From NCBI RefSeq assembly GCF_009870125.1, contig NC_046679.1, forward strand, positions 11,284,001 through 11,348,000: a DNA stretch of 64,000 nt, read 5' to 3'. This document shows positions 1 to 11,600 of the stretch, piece by piece. The notes under the pieces are model-generated. The model had not been told where the DNA came from. It was given only the letters and a program-made list of their open reading frames with translations, and searched no databases. The translations under genes and the position numbers were made by a program. Position 1 is the stretch's first letter; every line of letters begins with the position of its first letter. This DNA comes from Drosophila pseudoobscura. Lineage: Eukaryota; Arthropoda; Insecta; Diptera; Drosophilidae.

Positions 1-437
1 ATAATTTCTAAACAAAATTGAATAGAACATTTAAATTATTAGTTTTTTTTTATTTATTTTTGCTATTTCCCGGAGTTTTCATGTAATTTAGTTAATATCT
101 GTTTAATTTTCTCTTTACAAATATTTATCAAACTAATATTTGTAACGTTTTATTTCAACTTTTTGTTTTAAAACGTAATTAATTAATTAAGAATTTTCAA
201 AACTTTTTGAGTAACATTTTTGATAAAATACTTGAAAACATTTTTAAATTTTTCTTTCATTTTATATCTCTATTTTATTAAGAAAAAAAAAGTTCTTCAT
301 TTGAAAACTAAACTTTAAAAAAATATATTTTTATCTAACACAAAAATCACACTAAAGGATAGTTTCTCCGAAACTTGATTTGCAAAGAAATTCTAGTGTG
401 TGCCATTCCAAGGACCCTTTGAGACTAAAAAACTCAC
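1..437. other. AT-rich non-coding DNA at left edge
   Basis: Strongly AT-rich sequence with many A and T runs and no plausible coding ORF. It directly follows, on the minus strand, a good splice donor (AAG|GTGAGT with the GT at 437-436). It may therefore be the start of an intron of a leftward gene. Nothing else is recognised. Confidence 0.4.
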
Positions 438-897
438 CTTTTTCACTCAAGTAACAGCACGAATGAACAAATCTTTCGTATAGAACTCTGCGGAGATTCT
501 AGGTGTGCACTAGCCACTGGTACTGCGGTTTGTATCTTTGCGTTTGTATCTTTGGGTTTCGTTTTGCAGTCCTTGCACAGTTATCAGATCCTTTAGTTGG
601 CTTTTACACGTTGCTCAACATTTCGCGCACTTTATCGGTGTTTTCTGCGTGTGTTTTGTTCACTTTTCGTTTTGATTGTTAACAATTATTGGGAATAATC
701 CACTGTTCGTTGGCTTGCTTTTGGGGTAAAAAGGCAAAAGATATTTTACAAGAAGATGCTGCTGGTGCTGCTGCTGATTTTGCGGCCGTTGTGGCTGCTG
801 GTGTGGTACCAACTGGGGGTTCTGTTGGCCGTTCGGTTCGGTTGGCTGGTTGGGGCACCACCAAGATACAACCGCTTCATAAAATTCAAAGAGACTC
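438..897 (-). other. Probable 5' untranslated exon of a leftward gene
   Basis: On the minus strand a TATA box (TATATAAATA, 930-921) is followed about 30 bases later by a possible start site near 897. After roughly 460 bases without a convincing ATG ORF there is a strong splice donor, AAG|GTGAGT, ending the exon at 438. A promoter, an untranslated leader and a donor in this order is what a Drosophila first exon looks like. The rest of the gene would lie left of the window, so its identity is unknown. An open frame at 679-864 on this strand begins with TTG, so I do not call it coding. Confidence 0.35.
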
Positions 898-930
898 GGA
901 GCTATTGGGTCCGCGGTGCTTATTTATATA
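893..930 (-). promoter_or_regulatory. TATA-type core promoter (leftward)
   Basis: TATATAAATA at 930-921 on the minus strand, with an expected start around 897. CAG-rich and GA/CA-rich sequence (about 975-1160), typical of GAGA-type promoter-proximal DNA, lies upstream. The plus strand reads TATTTATA here, so rightward use is possible, but the splice donor at 438 favours the leftward reading. Confidence 0.35.
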
Positions 931-977
931 GCCTACGTCGTGCGGCGATTTGAAGAAAATCAAACGAACGAAACGAA

Positions 978-1048
978 CAGCAGCAACACCAGCAGCGCAG
1001 CAGCAGCAGCAGCAGCAGCGGCAGCAACGGCAACGGCAGCAGCGAACG
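978..1048. repeat. CAG-rich trinucleotide tract
   Basis: CAG/CGG/CAA triplets including an uninterrupted run of about seven CAG between 998 and 1019. It produces apparent poly-Ala, poly-Gln and poly-Ser ORFs on both strands, none with gene support. Confidence 0.8.
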
Positions 1049-1247
1049 CAGAGAGCGACGCGACAGAGAGAGCAAAGAACCTCTCACACAAACACACTCG
1101 CACACTCACACACTGTGAAAGAGAGCGCGCTAGCAGCACACTCACTCTCGCAACACTCACACATGCACACAGTCAAATGCTCATCATTTGGATCTCGCGA
1201 CGCTGACGCTGGGGAGAGAGCAGAGCGCCAAGCCGGCTTTGGGGACA

Positions 1248-1270
1248 GCGACTGCGACTGCGACTGCGAC
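1248..1270. repeat. (GCGACT)n hexamer repeat
   Basis: Nearly four perfect copies of GCGACT. It is one of many hexamer arrays in the left half of the window. Confidence 0.8.
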
Positions 1271-1340
1271 GCCACCATGTAACTTTGGCCAACAACTCGA
1301 CTCTCATCTCTCAGACGAAGACGACGGCGGCGTCGGCAAG

Positions 1341-1404
1341 TTCTTGGTCTTCGTCTTCGGACTCTTCGGCTTGGTCTTGGTCGTGGTCGCGGTCGTGGTC
1401 TTGT
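1341..1404. repeat. Imperfect GGTCTT/GGTCGT array
   Basis: A degenerate hexamer array (GGTCTT, GGTCGT, GGTCGC) that creates a Ser/Trp-rich ORF in one frame and valine-rich or arginine-rich ORFs in others. It reads as low-complexity, non-coding DNA. Confidence 0.7.
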
Positions 1405-1460
1405 CCATGGCCACAAAGAAGAATTCGCGCGGCTCATAATGATGTTTGCGGATACATGGA

Positions 1461-1508
1461 AGATGATAATGATGATGATGATGACGATGACGATTATGAT
1501 GATGATGC
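1461..1508. repeat. (GAT)n tract
   Basis: An almost pure GAT/GAC triplet run that gives poly-Asp in one frame and poly-Ile or poly-His on the other strand. Confidence 0.8.
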
Positions 1509-1806
1509 TGTGGCAAGAGCATCTTCTTTTGGCCACAAGTCAGTCAGTCAGTTGGCCATCAAGCGGCGTTTTGTGGTCTCTGGCCAATACATAGCTATCC
1601 GAAGCTGAAGATGTTGGTGCTGCTGTTTCTGCTGTTGCTGCTACCTTTACAATAATTTCGTGTACAGGTGTTGGGGTCCAGCGCCGCTTCTAATTAAACA
1701 ACGCTCATTGTTGCCAACTCCCCGAGACTCGCACGCACTCGACAAACAACGACAAATAAGGCAGAAGATGGTTAACCGGTTTGGGCCAGGTCCATGTCCA
1801 TTACCC

Positions 1807-1866
1807 TCGGAATCGGATTCGGAGTCGGAGTCGGATTCGGATACGGACTTGGAATCTGACTCGGAC
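1807..1866. repeat. (TCGGAT/TCGGAG)n hexamer array
   Basis: About ten degenerate copies of TCGGA[T/G]. Similar TCTGAC and GGAGTC arrays recur through the left half of the window (10,368-10,425; 19,545-19,590; 19,993-20,032). Confidence 0.8.
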
Positions 1867-2305
1867 TATGGGTGTACTATGCGTACTATTGTGCGTGACG
1901 CGACTCCCGGCTGATTATTGACCTTTCTTATAATTAAACAAATCCCTCCGTCGCCTTCTCCTTCTCGCTGCTTTGGTCTTTTGTTGTTAATTGTTCTTCT
2001 TTTTGCGAAACTCTCTTGTTTGATTCCAATTAATTATTTAATTACGCCAGAAGTTGGCAATTTCGCACTTGGCTTTGTCTCTGATTCCCACTCCGACACC
2101 GACTGTGACTCTAACTCCTTTCTGGCCATAGAAGTCGCGCGCGCGCTCTCCTCACTCACTCACTCACTGGTAAACCTTAACACGGATTCAATGGTAAGAT
2201 GCCGGAGCTCTCTGGTGGGGCACGTCCATTACACGACGCGCACGTTTCGCTAATGAACTGAACATTTCCGCTTTGACGGCATCCTTTGGCCAGCTTCTGG
2301 CTGCC

Positions 2306-2344
2306 GGCTCTGGCTCTGGCTCTGGCTCTGGCTCTAGCTCTGGC
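2306..2344. repeat. (GGCTCT)n hexamer array
   Basis: Six copies of GGCTCT with one change. The same unit on the other strand (CAGAGC) forms the array at 32,727-32,760. Confidence 0.85.
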
Positions 2345-2520
2345 TGTCTGCTGGTCCTTTCGGTTTCAGGCAGCATCGGTGGAGGCTGCACTGCGCCGGC
2401 GCGTGTCGAACATTTGAGCGTGAAATTTGTCGCATTGCCAGCCAGCCAGCCATCCAGCAGCAACAATAAAGAAAGAAGCAAAGAACAAAAACCCACCCGC
2501 TCCCAGCTTCCCCATACGTT

Positions 2521-2690
2521 TCCGATGCCAATCCCTATACCAATCCCAATACCCATTCCCAATCCGAATAGCAATCCCAGCAATTGGTGGCTACGTGTTG
2601 CCGTTTGTTGCTGTTGCTCTGCTTCTGCTTCTGCTTTTGATTCTGCTGCTGCTGCTGCTTCTTGTGCTGCCGCCGCTGCCGCCTCTGTCT
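2521..2690. repeat. CCAATC-type array followed by CTG/CTT-rich tract
   Basis: 2521-2580 is a degenerate CCAATC/CCCAAT array. 2605-2690 is a run of CTG, CTT and TTG triplets. Together they produce the 254-residue minus-strand ORF across 2188-2952, which is low-complexity throughout (Gln, Ala, Gly-Ile and Glu-Pro runs) and not a believable gene. Confidence 0.75.
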
Positions 2691-2952
2691 CGTTGTCGTG
2701 AAATATTTTTGGCATTTTCGCTTTATACGTGCAAATTTTATGGTAACAATTGGTGTGAATGCCGGACATGCAAAGCACTGGAGAAAGAGAGCGCGCGACA
2801 GTGGGAGAGCCTGAGGATGGGGCACATTCTGTGGGTGGTTTGGGACAATTGAGTTGCCGGGTTGCCGGGTAGCCGGTACAGGGTGCAGCAGACAGAGGAC
2901 TGAGAGGAAGGTGACAAAAGGTCCTCAAGGGCAAACTCGAAACTTGGTTCAT

Positions 2953-5624
2953 TGCGAATCTTCTTGACGCTTTCTCATTGAAATTTACCGAACAAGTTCT
3001 GAGTGGTAAAGAAATTTCCTCACCGCAATCGGGATTTTTTCTTTCTTGCCTGGCTGTGATTCATGATTCATATTAAGAATTACCTGAATTCGAGTGTCAT
3101 TCGATTCCATTAGGAATTAACGTAATAGCATCATGAAAAAGCAAGAGATTTAATTCCATTTCCAGGAAATTATTTTTGAAATACCAAAAAGAACCTTCCA
3201 GCTATGGCTGAGGAGAAGACCAATCTTTTTAGAGGTAATACTGTCTAGAGATCTTAGGCAGCCGCACCGCATCTCTGCTCAAGTGAATTTCGAGTATAAT
3301 CCATAAGGTTTAGGGGTTTTCCCAGTGAATTCAGACAAGCACACCCTGTTGCAACTCAAGTTTCGGTGGTCAATGCCACTAGCCCAACCACAGAGACAAC
3401 CCTCGCTAAGTGCCATCCATCACAGTGGCAGAGCAGGACCAAGAGCAAAACCAGAACCAGAAGCAGAACCAGGACAACCAGGGCAAACGCTTGAGTAAAT
3501 AAATAGCCAGCGACAGTTCGGTTCGGTTTCGGCCTGGTCGAGAGCAAGTGAATCGTTGGAGGCAAATGCCAAGCGACAATGTCGAGTGATTTCCATTGTG
3601 TGATGTGACAGGTGTCACGCCGCGTGGACAGGTGGGTGGACAAGGACAGCCAACGGCCAACAGAAAACAGCAAACAGGAACGGGAATGGGATCAAGATTG
3701 GTTCTGGGTCTGGGTCTGAGACCAGCATAGGAACAGGAACAGGCCACAGCCAAGACGAGTGGCTGCGAGTCAAGTCGAGAAGAGGCTTCATGACCAATTA
3801 GCCTTGTTAGCGGGATAAACTGTGGGCATTGGGCCATGCCGCACTAACGGTATCAGTCAGCAGCGACACACATGTCTTCTGTCCCTCTCTGCGTCGTCTG
3901 CCCCCTCCGCCTCTTCCACTGCCTTTTCCCTGTATCTCCTGTAGCTCGCTGTGTGTGTCAGTGGCAACAATTCCAAAGGAATGACAGTCCACGCACGCCT
4001 GAGTTCAATTGATTTAACATGAAAGTGTAGCTTGGTAAATTGATTCCCAGAAAATGTTTAACTTTGGCATATTCTCCGCCATCGACATGGCCAATTGCTG
4101 GACTCCACTCGCACTCGCAGTCGCAGTCATCAAAGTTTTATGCTGTATGTCCAGGGAGGGGGCCGGGCAGCGCGTGTGTACATATATCTCTCCAGTACCC
4201 AACTCCTACTCCAGCTCCAGCTCCAACTCCAACTCCTCTCTAGTATCAGTATTTTGTAGCTACATGTATCTATAGCCGTATCTGGCCGTAACGAATTGCG
4301 TCTGTTTCGGTTGTTGTTTGCCAAAAAGTATAAAGTATCTTTGGCCATCGTTCTGTGCATATCTGTGCCCCTTGTTGTTTGGTTCGGTTCCTTTTTGCAA
4401 CCCTCGCGATACGCCGGATTCGCCGTCGTCGCCTTCCACCGAGGGTGATGACTGATGATGCTGTCGCGTCTACAGTATTTTCCGTCTCGGTCTCGGTCTT
4501 GGTCTTGGGCTTGGTCCTGGCCTCGTCCTGGCGTCTGCAACTTTTTTTGTTGTCTACTTTTCGGGCGCTTTAAAAGTTCATTTGCACTGTCTCCACTCTA
4601 CTCCACTCCACTCTCTCCTGTCTGCCCTTTCGCGCAGCGATTCCCTTTGCAAATTAAATAATAGGCTTATGGTGGCTTAGTGTCGCAATTGTTGTTGCTG
4701 TTTGCTGTTGCTGGTTGCTGGTGTCTCGTTTAGCATGCCATAAAGGCAAACATTTTTAATAATATTTATTGCCAGGCCATTCATGTGTCTTTAATGTGCC
4801 CCAGACAAGAACGCAGCTCGTGCATAACAAGAGGCTTGTCATTGTCTTTGTTGTTTTTGTGTTTGTTTTTGTTGCAATGGTTGTTGCTGGGAGTTTTGTG
4901 TTGTCGTGTTGCCCCAAACCACGCTTCATCTAACTTTGCCTACGCCAACTGCATTGCTTATGAGGGCTCCATCTAGCGCCTATGCGAATTCAATCAAGTC
5001 ATCAGCCTGACCCTCGCCCCCGACCATGCCCTACAGTCCAGTCACAGTCACAGTCCAGGCCAGACCGGGCCGACCCTGTTCTTCCAGACTATTCAGAGTT
5101 GCCCTTCCAAACGATTCGTGTTTAAGCTCGTTCAAACGACAAAAAGTTAAGTGCAGGGAATTTCTTTAATTTCAGGGATACACTTTAAGAATATTCTTTG
5201 GGTTTTGAGCGAGATATTCTTATCTTAGAATAGAGTTAAATATTTGAAATCACAACTTTTGTAAGCATTCTGACAGTTAATTTTTCAACTATCCCCTTAT
5301 CCCTGTATTGTTAATAGATTCAATATTTTAAAGTTCGGAGGCTATTCGGAATAGTTTGGAATCATTAAGAATTGAACGATGTTCCTATATAGTAAGTTAA
5401 TTTAATCTGCAAAGAGGACTTTCAAAGAAAATTTAACTCGAAATTTGAAAATTGGAATTTCTTCCAATATCTATGATCTTTGGTCTGACCCAAGATATAT
5501 TCCTTTTCTTGTCCTAAGAATCTGTATTTCAAACTATCTATGTTAAATGGTGATGATACTGAAATACTTTTACCCACTAAAACATATGTAAATACAAAAT
5601 GAATTAATTTAAATCTAATTTTGT
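2953..5624. other. Non-coding stretch with scattered short repeats
   Basis: No supported gene. It contains degenerate hexamer arrays at 3436-3485 (AGAGCA/CCAGAA type), 4201-4238 (CTCCAG/CTCCAA) and 4484-4530 (GGTCTC/GGTCTT). About 5100-5620 is AT-rich unique-looking sequence with stops in all frames. Confidence 0.5.
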
Positions 5625-8600
5625 GTGTGTTTTCGTCCGTATTTTGGTCACGTGATCGGCTTTTGTCCGGCCGCAGTCCAGCACCCCAGACGAGACACTA
5701 ACAATTACGGTTATGTGCCTTTCCCATGCCCAAGTGCCCATAATGCCATTCATGAATCATTCCGGGCCTATGCTCGCTGGTGGAAAATCAAAAGCTTTTC
5801 CACAATGATTTCTTGTTTTCGCTGCGATTCGCACACGTTTTGGCGCCATTTGTTGTTGGCGCCTCGAATGTGCCACGAATTAGCAAGAGTGATCGGATAA
5901 GCAAATTACAAATTACAAATTGCAACTGCAACTGCTACTGCAACAGTAACAACTGCAACAACAATTGCGGGCCATGCTGGCTGCATATGGAATGAGCTGG
6001 GGCTCACTGAGTCTTTGACTTTTTGTTGTTTAATGAATGGCCCAAGATAGTTGTGTTCTATTCAGTTTAGTTTGAGATATATTTACTCTGTAAAGGACTT
6101 GGCCCTGAAGTCGGCGCCAGGAAAGCTCCTCCTCCTGCTCATGCATATGCAGGCCCATATATCATTCTGCATGGTACTCGTGTATGCATATGCAAATACC
6201 TGACTGGCATTTGTCACACAGAAACCTCCTCTGTGTCCCTCTCTCTCCCTCTACTCCTTTTCCCAGATGGAAATGGAGTTGGAGTTACTGTTGCTTTCGG
6301 GTTGTTAAAATGGCACCACGCCTTGCCCTGCATTAAGTGAGCAAATCAGACTTTTAAGTGCCCGATTTTACTGTAGTTTAACCAAATTAAACACGCCGTT
6401 TTATGGAGCATAAATCTGAGAACAGTCGCCAGCCAGCGACAGCAACAGCGTCAGCGACAAAAAATTAGCATCTTTGATTTCCACACCATATACTCGGACT
6501 ATACGTATGTATATCTACGAGTATCTGTTGGTGACTCTGGTCCGTCTTGACCCAATTAATTTGGGTGAGTAACTCATAAAAACGACATGCGATTGCTTAT
6601 CAGCCTCGGCACAGACCACGACGACCCTTTTGGTATTTGCTTTCTCTCTGGAGAAGTCGGACCATTCTTCTGGATGTTGGCTGTTCGGACTTGGAATTGA
6701 AATCACTGTAGATACATTTACGCACACATACACAATCACACAGATACATAATTGCAGCAGGGCATCATCTACTCGAATTGTAGTTTGTTTTATTCTCTCT
6801 CTCTCTCTCTCTTGACGCGTAATAAGCTTCGGCCATTATTTGCACAGTGGGTGTGGAATGAAGGGGGGCGCTCGGATTTGGCTTGGGATGGGGATTGAGA
6901 CCGGGAGGGTTGACAAGTAGAACAATCAGAACTAAAACTGCGGAAATTGCTAGAATAAATAGAAGAAGGGAAACAACAGAATCAGAGCGCCGAACCGAAA
7001 GCCTACGGCCTGGAGATGGAATCATTTCGGCTTTATTTGATAATCTTTAATAATATTCTCACGCTCTTTATACGGCTCGTTGACTCGCAGTCGGTGGTAG
7101 ATGCAGGCCCAGCGATAATGGGCAAGCGAGGTGTTAAGGCGCGACAGCAGAAAAAGACCATCAAAAAATAATAGTAATAAATAATAAAAAGAGCGCGCGA
7201 AAAAAAACGCACACAAAACGCCTCAGAAGCGCGCTCGGGCACGTTTTTAGTCGCGGAGCAGGAGGAGCTCCAGCAACAAATTGTGTAATGAAAGCGGCAC
7301 CATAACAATTACACTGTGCCGCGCGGTTGGGGGTCAAATGCAAATTGCAACATATCTGTGACAGCAGCTGGCTTTTTTGGGTGGCTATATGAGTTTTCAG
7401 GGTCAAGTTTGGGGACTCAAATCTCTTTCAAATTTCGCCCCAATCGAAACAAAATGGAAATCAAACTGAAATCCATTCCGATCCGATCGGAGAGGGCCAA
7501 AAGCGGAGCAACTGTAAACAGTTGGCTTTGTTGGATTGATGATTGATGATCGTCGCGTGTCTTGCACCGGACAATGGGCCGAGGGGGCTATTATAAGCTT
7601 GTAAATTTTGTCCCCTTTCGATTTCGACGCATTCTCCTAACGGCCAGGCGATTTTTTGTTCAAACATTTAGCTTATTGTTAAACAATTTAACACATTTCG
7701 GTGTATTTTTATGCTTGGCACCTGATCGAGACACTGGACACAGAGCCCTCTGGCAAGCCTGGCTATTTGCCTAACAATTAGAAGTTATTTAGCCAATTCA
7801 TTGTCTGTTGTTTTTGTTTTTTTGGACACTGCAGTCGCATGAATTTTAATTTTATGCAAACATTTGTCAAAGGCCAACAAACAAATGACTCCGGTCCCCG
7901 GTCCCCGGTGCCCGGTACCCGGCGGGACTTCCTCTCCACGATTAGGCCAAGACAAGTTCGTGTTCGAATCTAAATTGGCATTAATAATTGGCAGCAAAGT
8001 TGTTTGCATTATGCATGCTAAAAATGTACTCAAGGCCGACACGCACTCGCATAATCATCAGTGCCCCCGGTCCTGTCAAAAATAGCATTCCCACCTGTCA
8101 TCCCTCCGAAAAAAGAAACAACAATTAACCAGGTCCTTAATCAACCTGCAGAGTTAATTAAATTTACATTAATTTCGCAGTGCTAACGATGTCGGCATCG
8201 GAGTCAAGTAAATATAATTTACAGAGGGATTGTCTCGTTAAAGTCAACGAGGAGCAGAGCAGAGGAGCGCCACTGTGGACTCGACAAATATGTGTGCAGA
8301 CAAAAATTGACAGTTTGCCAAAAAATATGAAAAAGTTATCAGAACAGAGCTGTCAGGGATGCAGCAAACAGAATCAATTTCAAGACAAAATCAGGTGCGA
8401 GGCAGCCAGTTTTTGGATACTCTACAAAGAAATGTTGCACAATTATGCCCACAATTTAATGAGGGACTCGGGAACATGAACAGAAAATGCAAATAAGTTA
8501 TGGGTAAAAGTCAACCAAAAATCTCTGCGCCAGGGTAATCCCACTTAAGACGACTTTGAATGTCTGTCATGATTGGGAACTCCCATTCAAATCATCGGCA

Positions 8601-9060
8601 TCTTCGACAAGCGTGGTGTCTTAAGTGTTGACTAAAAGATTTCTACAAATCATGCTGGCTATGTAATCTCCATTAGCGACAATGACCTATTTAAAATATA
8701 TAATTATGTTCCGATTATGTCCACTTAATCGTGGAGACCCTTGAACAAAAATATATTATGAAATAGGATTCAAATGTTATAGTAGTTAATTGGGTGTGGT
8801 AAATGTTTGCTATTTATAAAATATAAGTCTGGATTATTTATGTCTGCTCTTGGTCTACATTTATATAATAGTTATCCGTAAATAAAAGCATGAAAAAATA
8901 AATATTTTGCCTTAAATCATACTGATAGGGATCGAGCAGTGTAATGTTGTGACTCCTGAGATTGTATCTATAATTATAAATCCAGAGATGCCAAAATAAT
9001 CCATTAAAAGCCACTGGAAAACAGAATACTTCTGTGTCCCTCACTTAGATTGTTCCCACA
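5625..9060. other. Non-coding stretch, mixed composition
   Basis: No supported gene. It holds a CT dinucleotide run at 6794-6813, a POU-like sequence at 6182-6197, and a small GC-rich array of CCCGG-type units around 7895-7925. An ORF at 8180-8479 has no ATG at its annotated start and no recognisable domain. Confidence 0.5.
6794..6813. repeat. (CT)n / GAGA dinucleotide run
   Basis: About nine CT dinucleotides. On the minus strand this is a GAGA run that could bind GAGA factor. That role is inference only. Confidence 0.7.
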
Positions 9061-11600
9061 TTAAAGCTTGGGGCATCCACTCATCCGTACCCCGTGTGGC
9101 ATTAAGAACTAGAAACAATAAATAAAAGAGGTCACTCTGTCTGCGGCAAATGGCTGGCCCAAGCCGCAAGGCCCTGCTCAGGAGTGAGCACTCACTCAGT
9201 CCGGCGATGCCACATCCACACATGAGCACGTCTGGCGAGGCAACACCAGCACCAACACCAACACAAACACCAACACCAAAGCATACACACTCGCAAGCAG
9301 ACACACAGACACAGATACAGATAGCAGAGCTCCCAACAATAATCATCGCACTCTCAAACAAAATCGCAACAGCACATCGACAATGGGAGACAACAAATAA
9401 ATTCAGACAATGTGCCGAACGAAATGTAAAGCATAAATATTTGCGAAAGGGCCCAAGAGCATCGGCCAGGACGATGTCGGGGCCCAGGGGGAGGCGCCAC
9501 ACGGAGCCCAGCTGAGCTCCGCTGCCAGAGCGACAGTCACGTTTCCACTGCACGCACATAACGAACTCAGATTGCGCATACGCCCTGTTTGCCATACATA
9601 TTTACGCATGAAACATATCGGCCGTGATGAGGACCAACATGAGTAAGGGCCGTGCCTGGCAGTGGAAATCATTCATATTTCAGGCTGGCCTGGCCCAAAA
9701 CGGTTTCGATGGCAGTCTGGTCTGGCAGGCAGGCAGAACATCATCATCAAGACTGCAATCCTGCAATCGCAGCGTGGTTTGAGGAGAAGAAGAGCGAGGA
9801 GTCAAACCCCCAACGATTTTCATGTCAACGCAGGCGGGAACTGAATTTCGCGCCAATGACTGGCGGCACTTTTTCAACTGCTTCATTTTGGGCCATTCCA
9901 TATCTGCCAGTCTCCATATCTATATAGACATACATACGAGTATAGCTGTACGAATTCCCAAACTGCATCCATCCATATATCCATATATCCATATACACGG
10001 ATGTGCGTCTGTGTTTGCTCTCTTGTCTGAGCAACTTACATTTAATGTTTAAATTTTTGGCTTTTTCGTGTTCACAGTCTGACGCGCCTCAAAAGCCATC
10101 CAAGGCAGAGCACCGGCACCGGCACAGGCAGAGCCCGCGCCCAGAGCCAGAGCCCGAGCCCGAGCCAGGCGCACACACTTCACTTCACTTTACTTGGTTC
10201 GTTGGTTGGTTGGCTGGCTGGCATCGCTGCCGCGATGGGATGGCAGGCAGGTCCCATTAACAATTTTGGGGCTGGCTAGGATCTGTCTGCTGCTTAAGTG
10301 CGTCTCGCTGTGCGCTGCCTTTGACAGCTTTTGTTAGCTTGATTTTTGGCGCGGCTTTAAATCTACCGACTCTGACACCGACTCTGACTCTGACTCTGAC
10401 TGTGACTCTGAATCTGACTCTGACTTATGATGCGCCGAGGCATGAGCATGAGCCTCAACCTGGTCCTGCTCATGCCCATGACCATTTTGAGTGGAGAACT
10501 TTAATTGAAATTTCGCTGGTGATGGCGACAAGTTGATTTTCCACTTGGCCAGCAGCTACTGGAGCAGCGAAACGAATTGGACATTAAACGCTACCGTTGG
10601 CCAAATTGCCAACAGGCAAACAGCTTGTGCAATTGGCGTTAACAAGCGCATTAGATTTGTTGGCCATGCTCATCCGAGTCGGGAAGAATCCAGCATCCAG
10701 CAGCTAGCAGCCAGCAGCCAGCATCCGTCCCCCTACCCGTGCCTGTGCCCGTGTCCATCCAAGTCCAACTCCAAGGCAGTCCGTCAGTCAGTCAGTGGCC
10801 AATTTGGCAAGGCTGTTTGGGGAATTGGCCTGGCCTCGTCGGGCCACTTGCAAGCTGAAAGTCTTAACCAACTGCCATTGCAATTTGCTTGCTGTTTGTC
10901 AAGAACGTGTCCATGGCCATGACCATGCCGTAGTCAGAGTGAGAGCCGGAGTTGGGCGTCGGGAGTCCCTGTATGTATTGCTCATACGAACTGTGGCCTA
11001 GCAAATGCTCTCCAGCCAACTCTCGAATATGTTGACTGCTTCTGTTGCTCTGGCTGATATTTATAACAAGAACAAGAGCCGCAACAAAGTGGCAAGAGAA
11101 AAGCAAACAAAAACTGCGCTTCAACACGCACAGAGTACTCCTTCTCCTTCTCCATCTCCTGCCACACCATCAACATCCCCAACCCCAACTCCAACCCGAT
11201 CTCCTTCTGCCCCATTGCGTGCTGCGACTGGGAGAGTGCGACTGCAACTTCAGTCTGTTTGTAGTTTGCAAATTGTAACTAGATACAATTTGTAGCGTGG
11301 CTTTGTTCGCTGCGCTCTGACTTATTGCAGGAAGGAAAGCAGCAAACACACACTCGCAAAAAAAATCATAGAAAGAATGAAGGAGGAAAAGCGCTGCCGG
11401 GCAACTCAATGCAGACGACGCGTCGTTTGTGCCGCAGTTGCAGTTGCAAGCGGATTGTTGGATTGCTGCTTGCACCCAAAGTGCGTACTCGTATGTCTGG
11501 TTACACCCAGTACTTTTTAAACAGAAGGGTATATTGATTCATATATAACACTTCTTAGGGTCGATCTATGGAGTCGCTCTAGACATTTCCGTGTTACCAA
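9061..11600. other. Non-coding stretch rich in tandem repeats
   Basis: Includes a CAACAC/CACCAA array (9241-9280), a CAGAGC/CCGAGC array (10,109-10,168) and a long GACTCT array (10,368-10,425). ORFs crossing these are low-complexity on both strands and are not called. Confidence 0.5.
10368..10425. repeat. (GACTCT)n hexamer array
   Basis: About nine copies of GACTCT with a few changes (GACACC, GACTGT, GAATCT). Confidence 0.85.

Noticed and set aside
679-864. 61-codon minus-strand ORF in the putative 5' exon
   Set aside because: It begins with TTG, not ATG, and has no domain or conservation evidence.
2188-2952. 254-codon minus-strand ORF
   Set aside because: It is built from hexamer and triplet repeats, giving Gln, Ala, Gly-Ile and Glu-Pro runs, and an equally open low-complexity frame exists on the other strand.
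8180-8479. 99-codon plus-strand ORF of mixed composition
   Set aside because: It opens with a non-ATG codon and I see no domain and no splice sites. It could be chance in a 34 kb desert.
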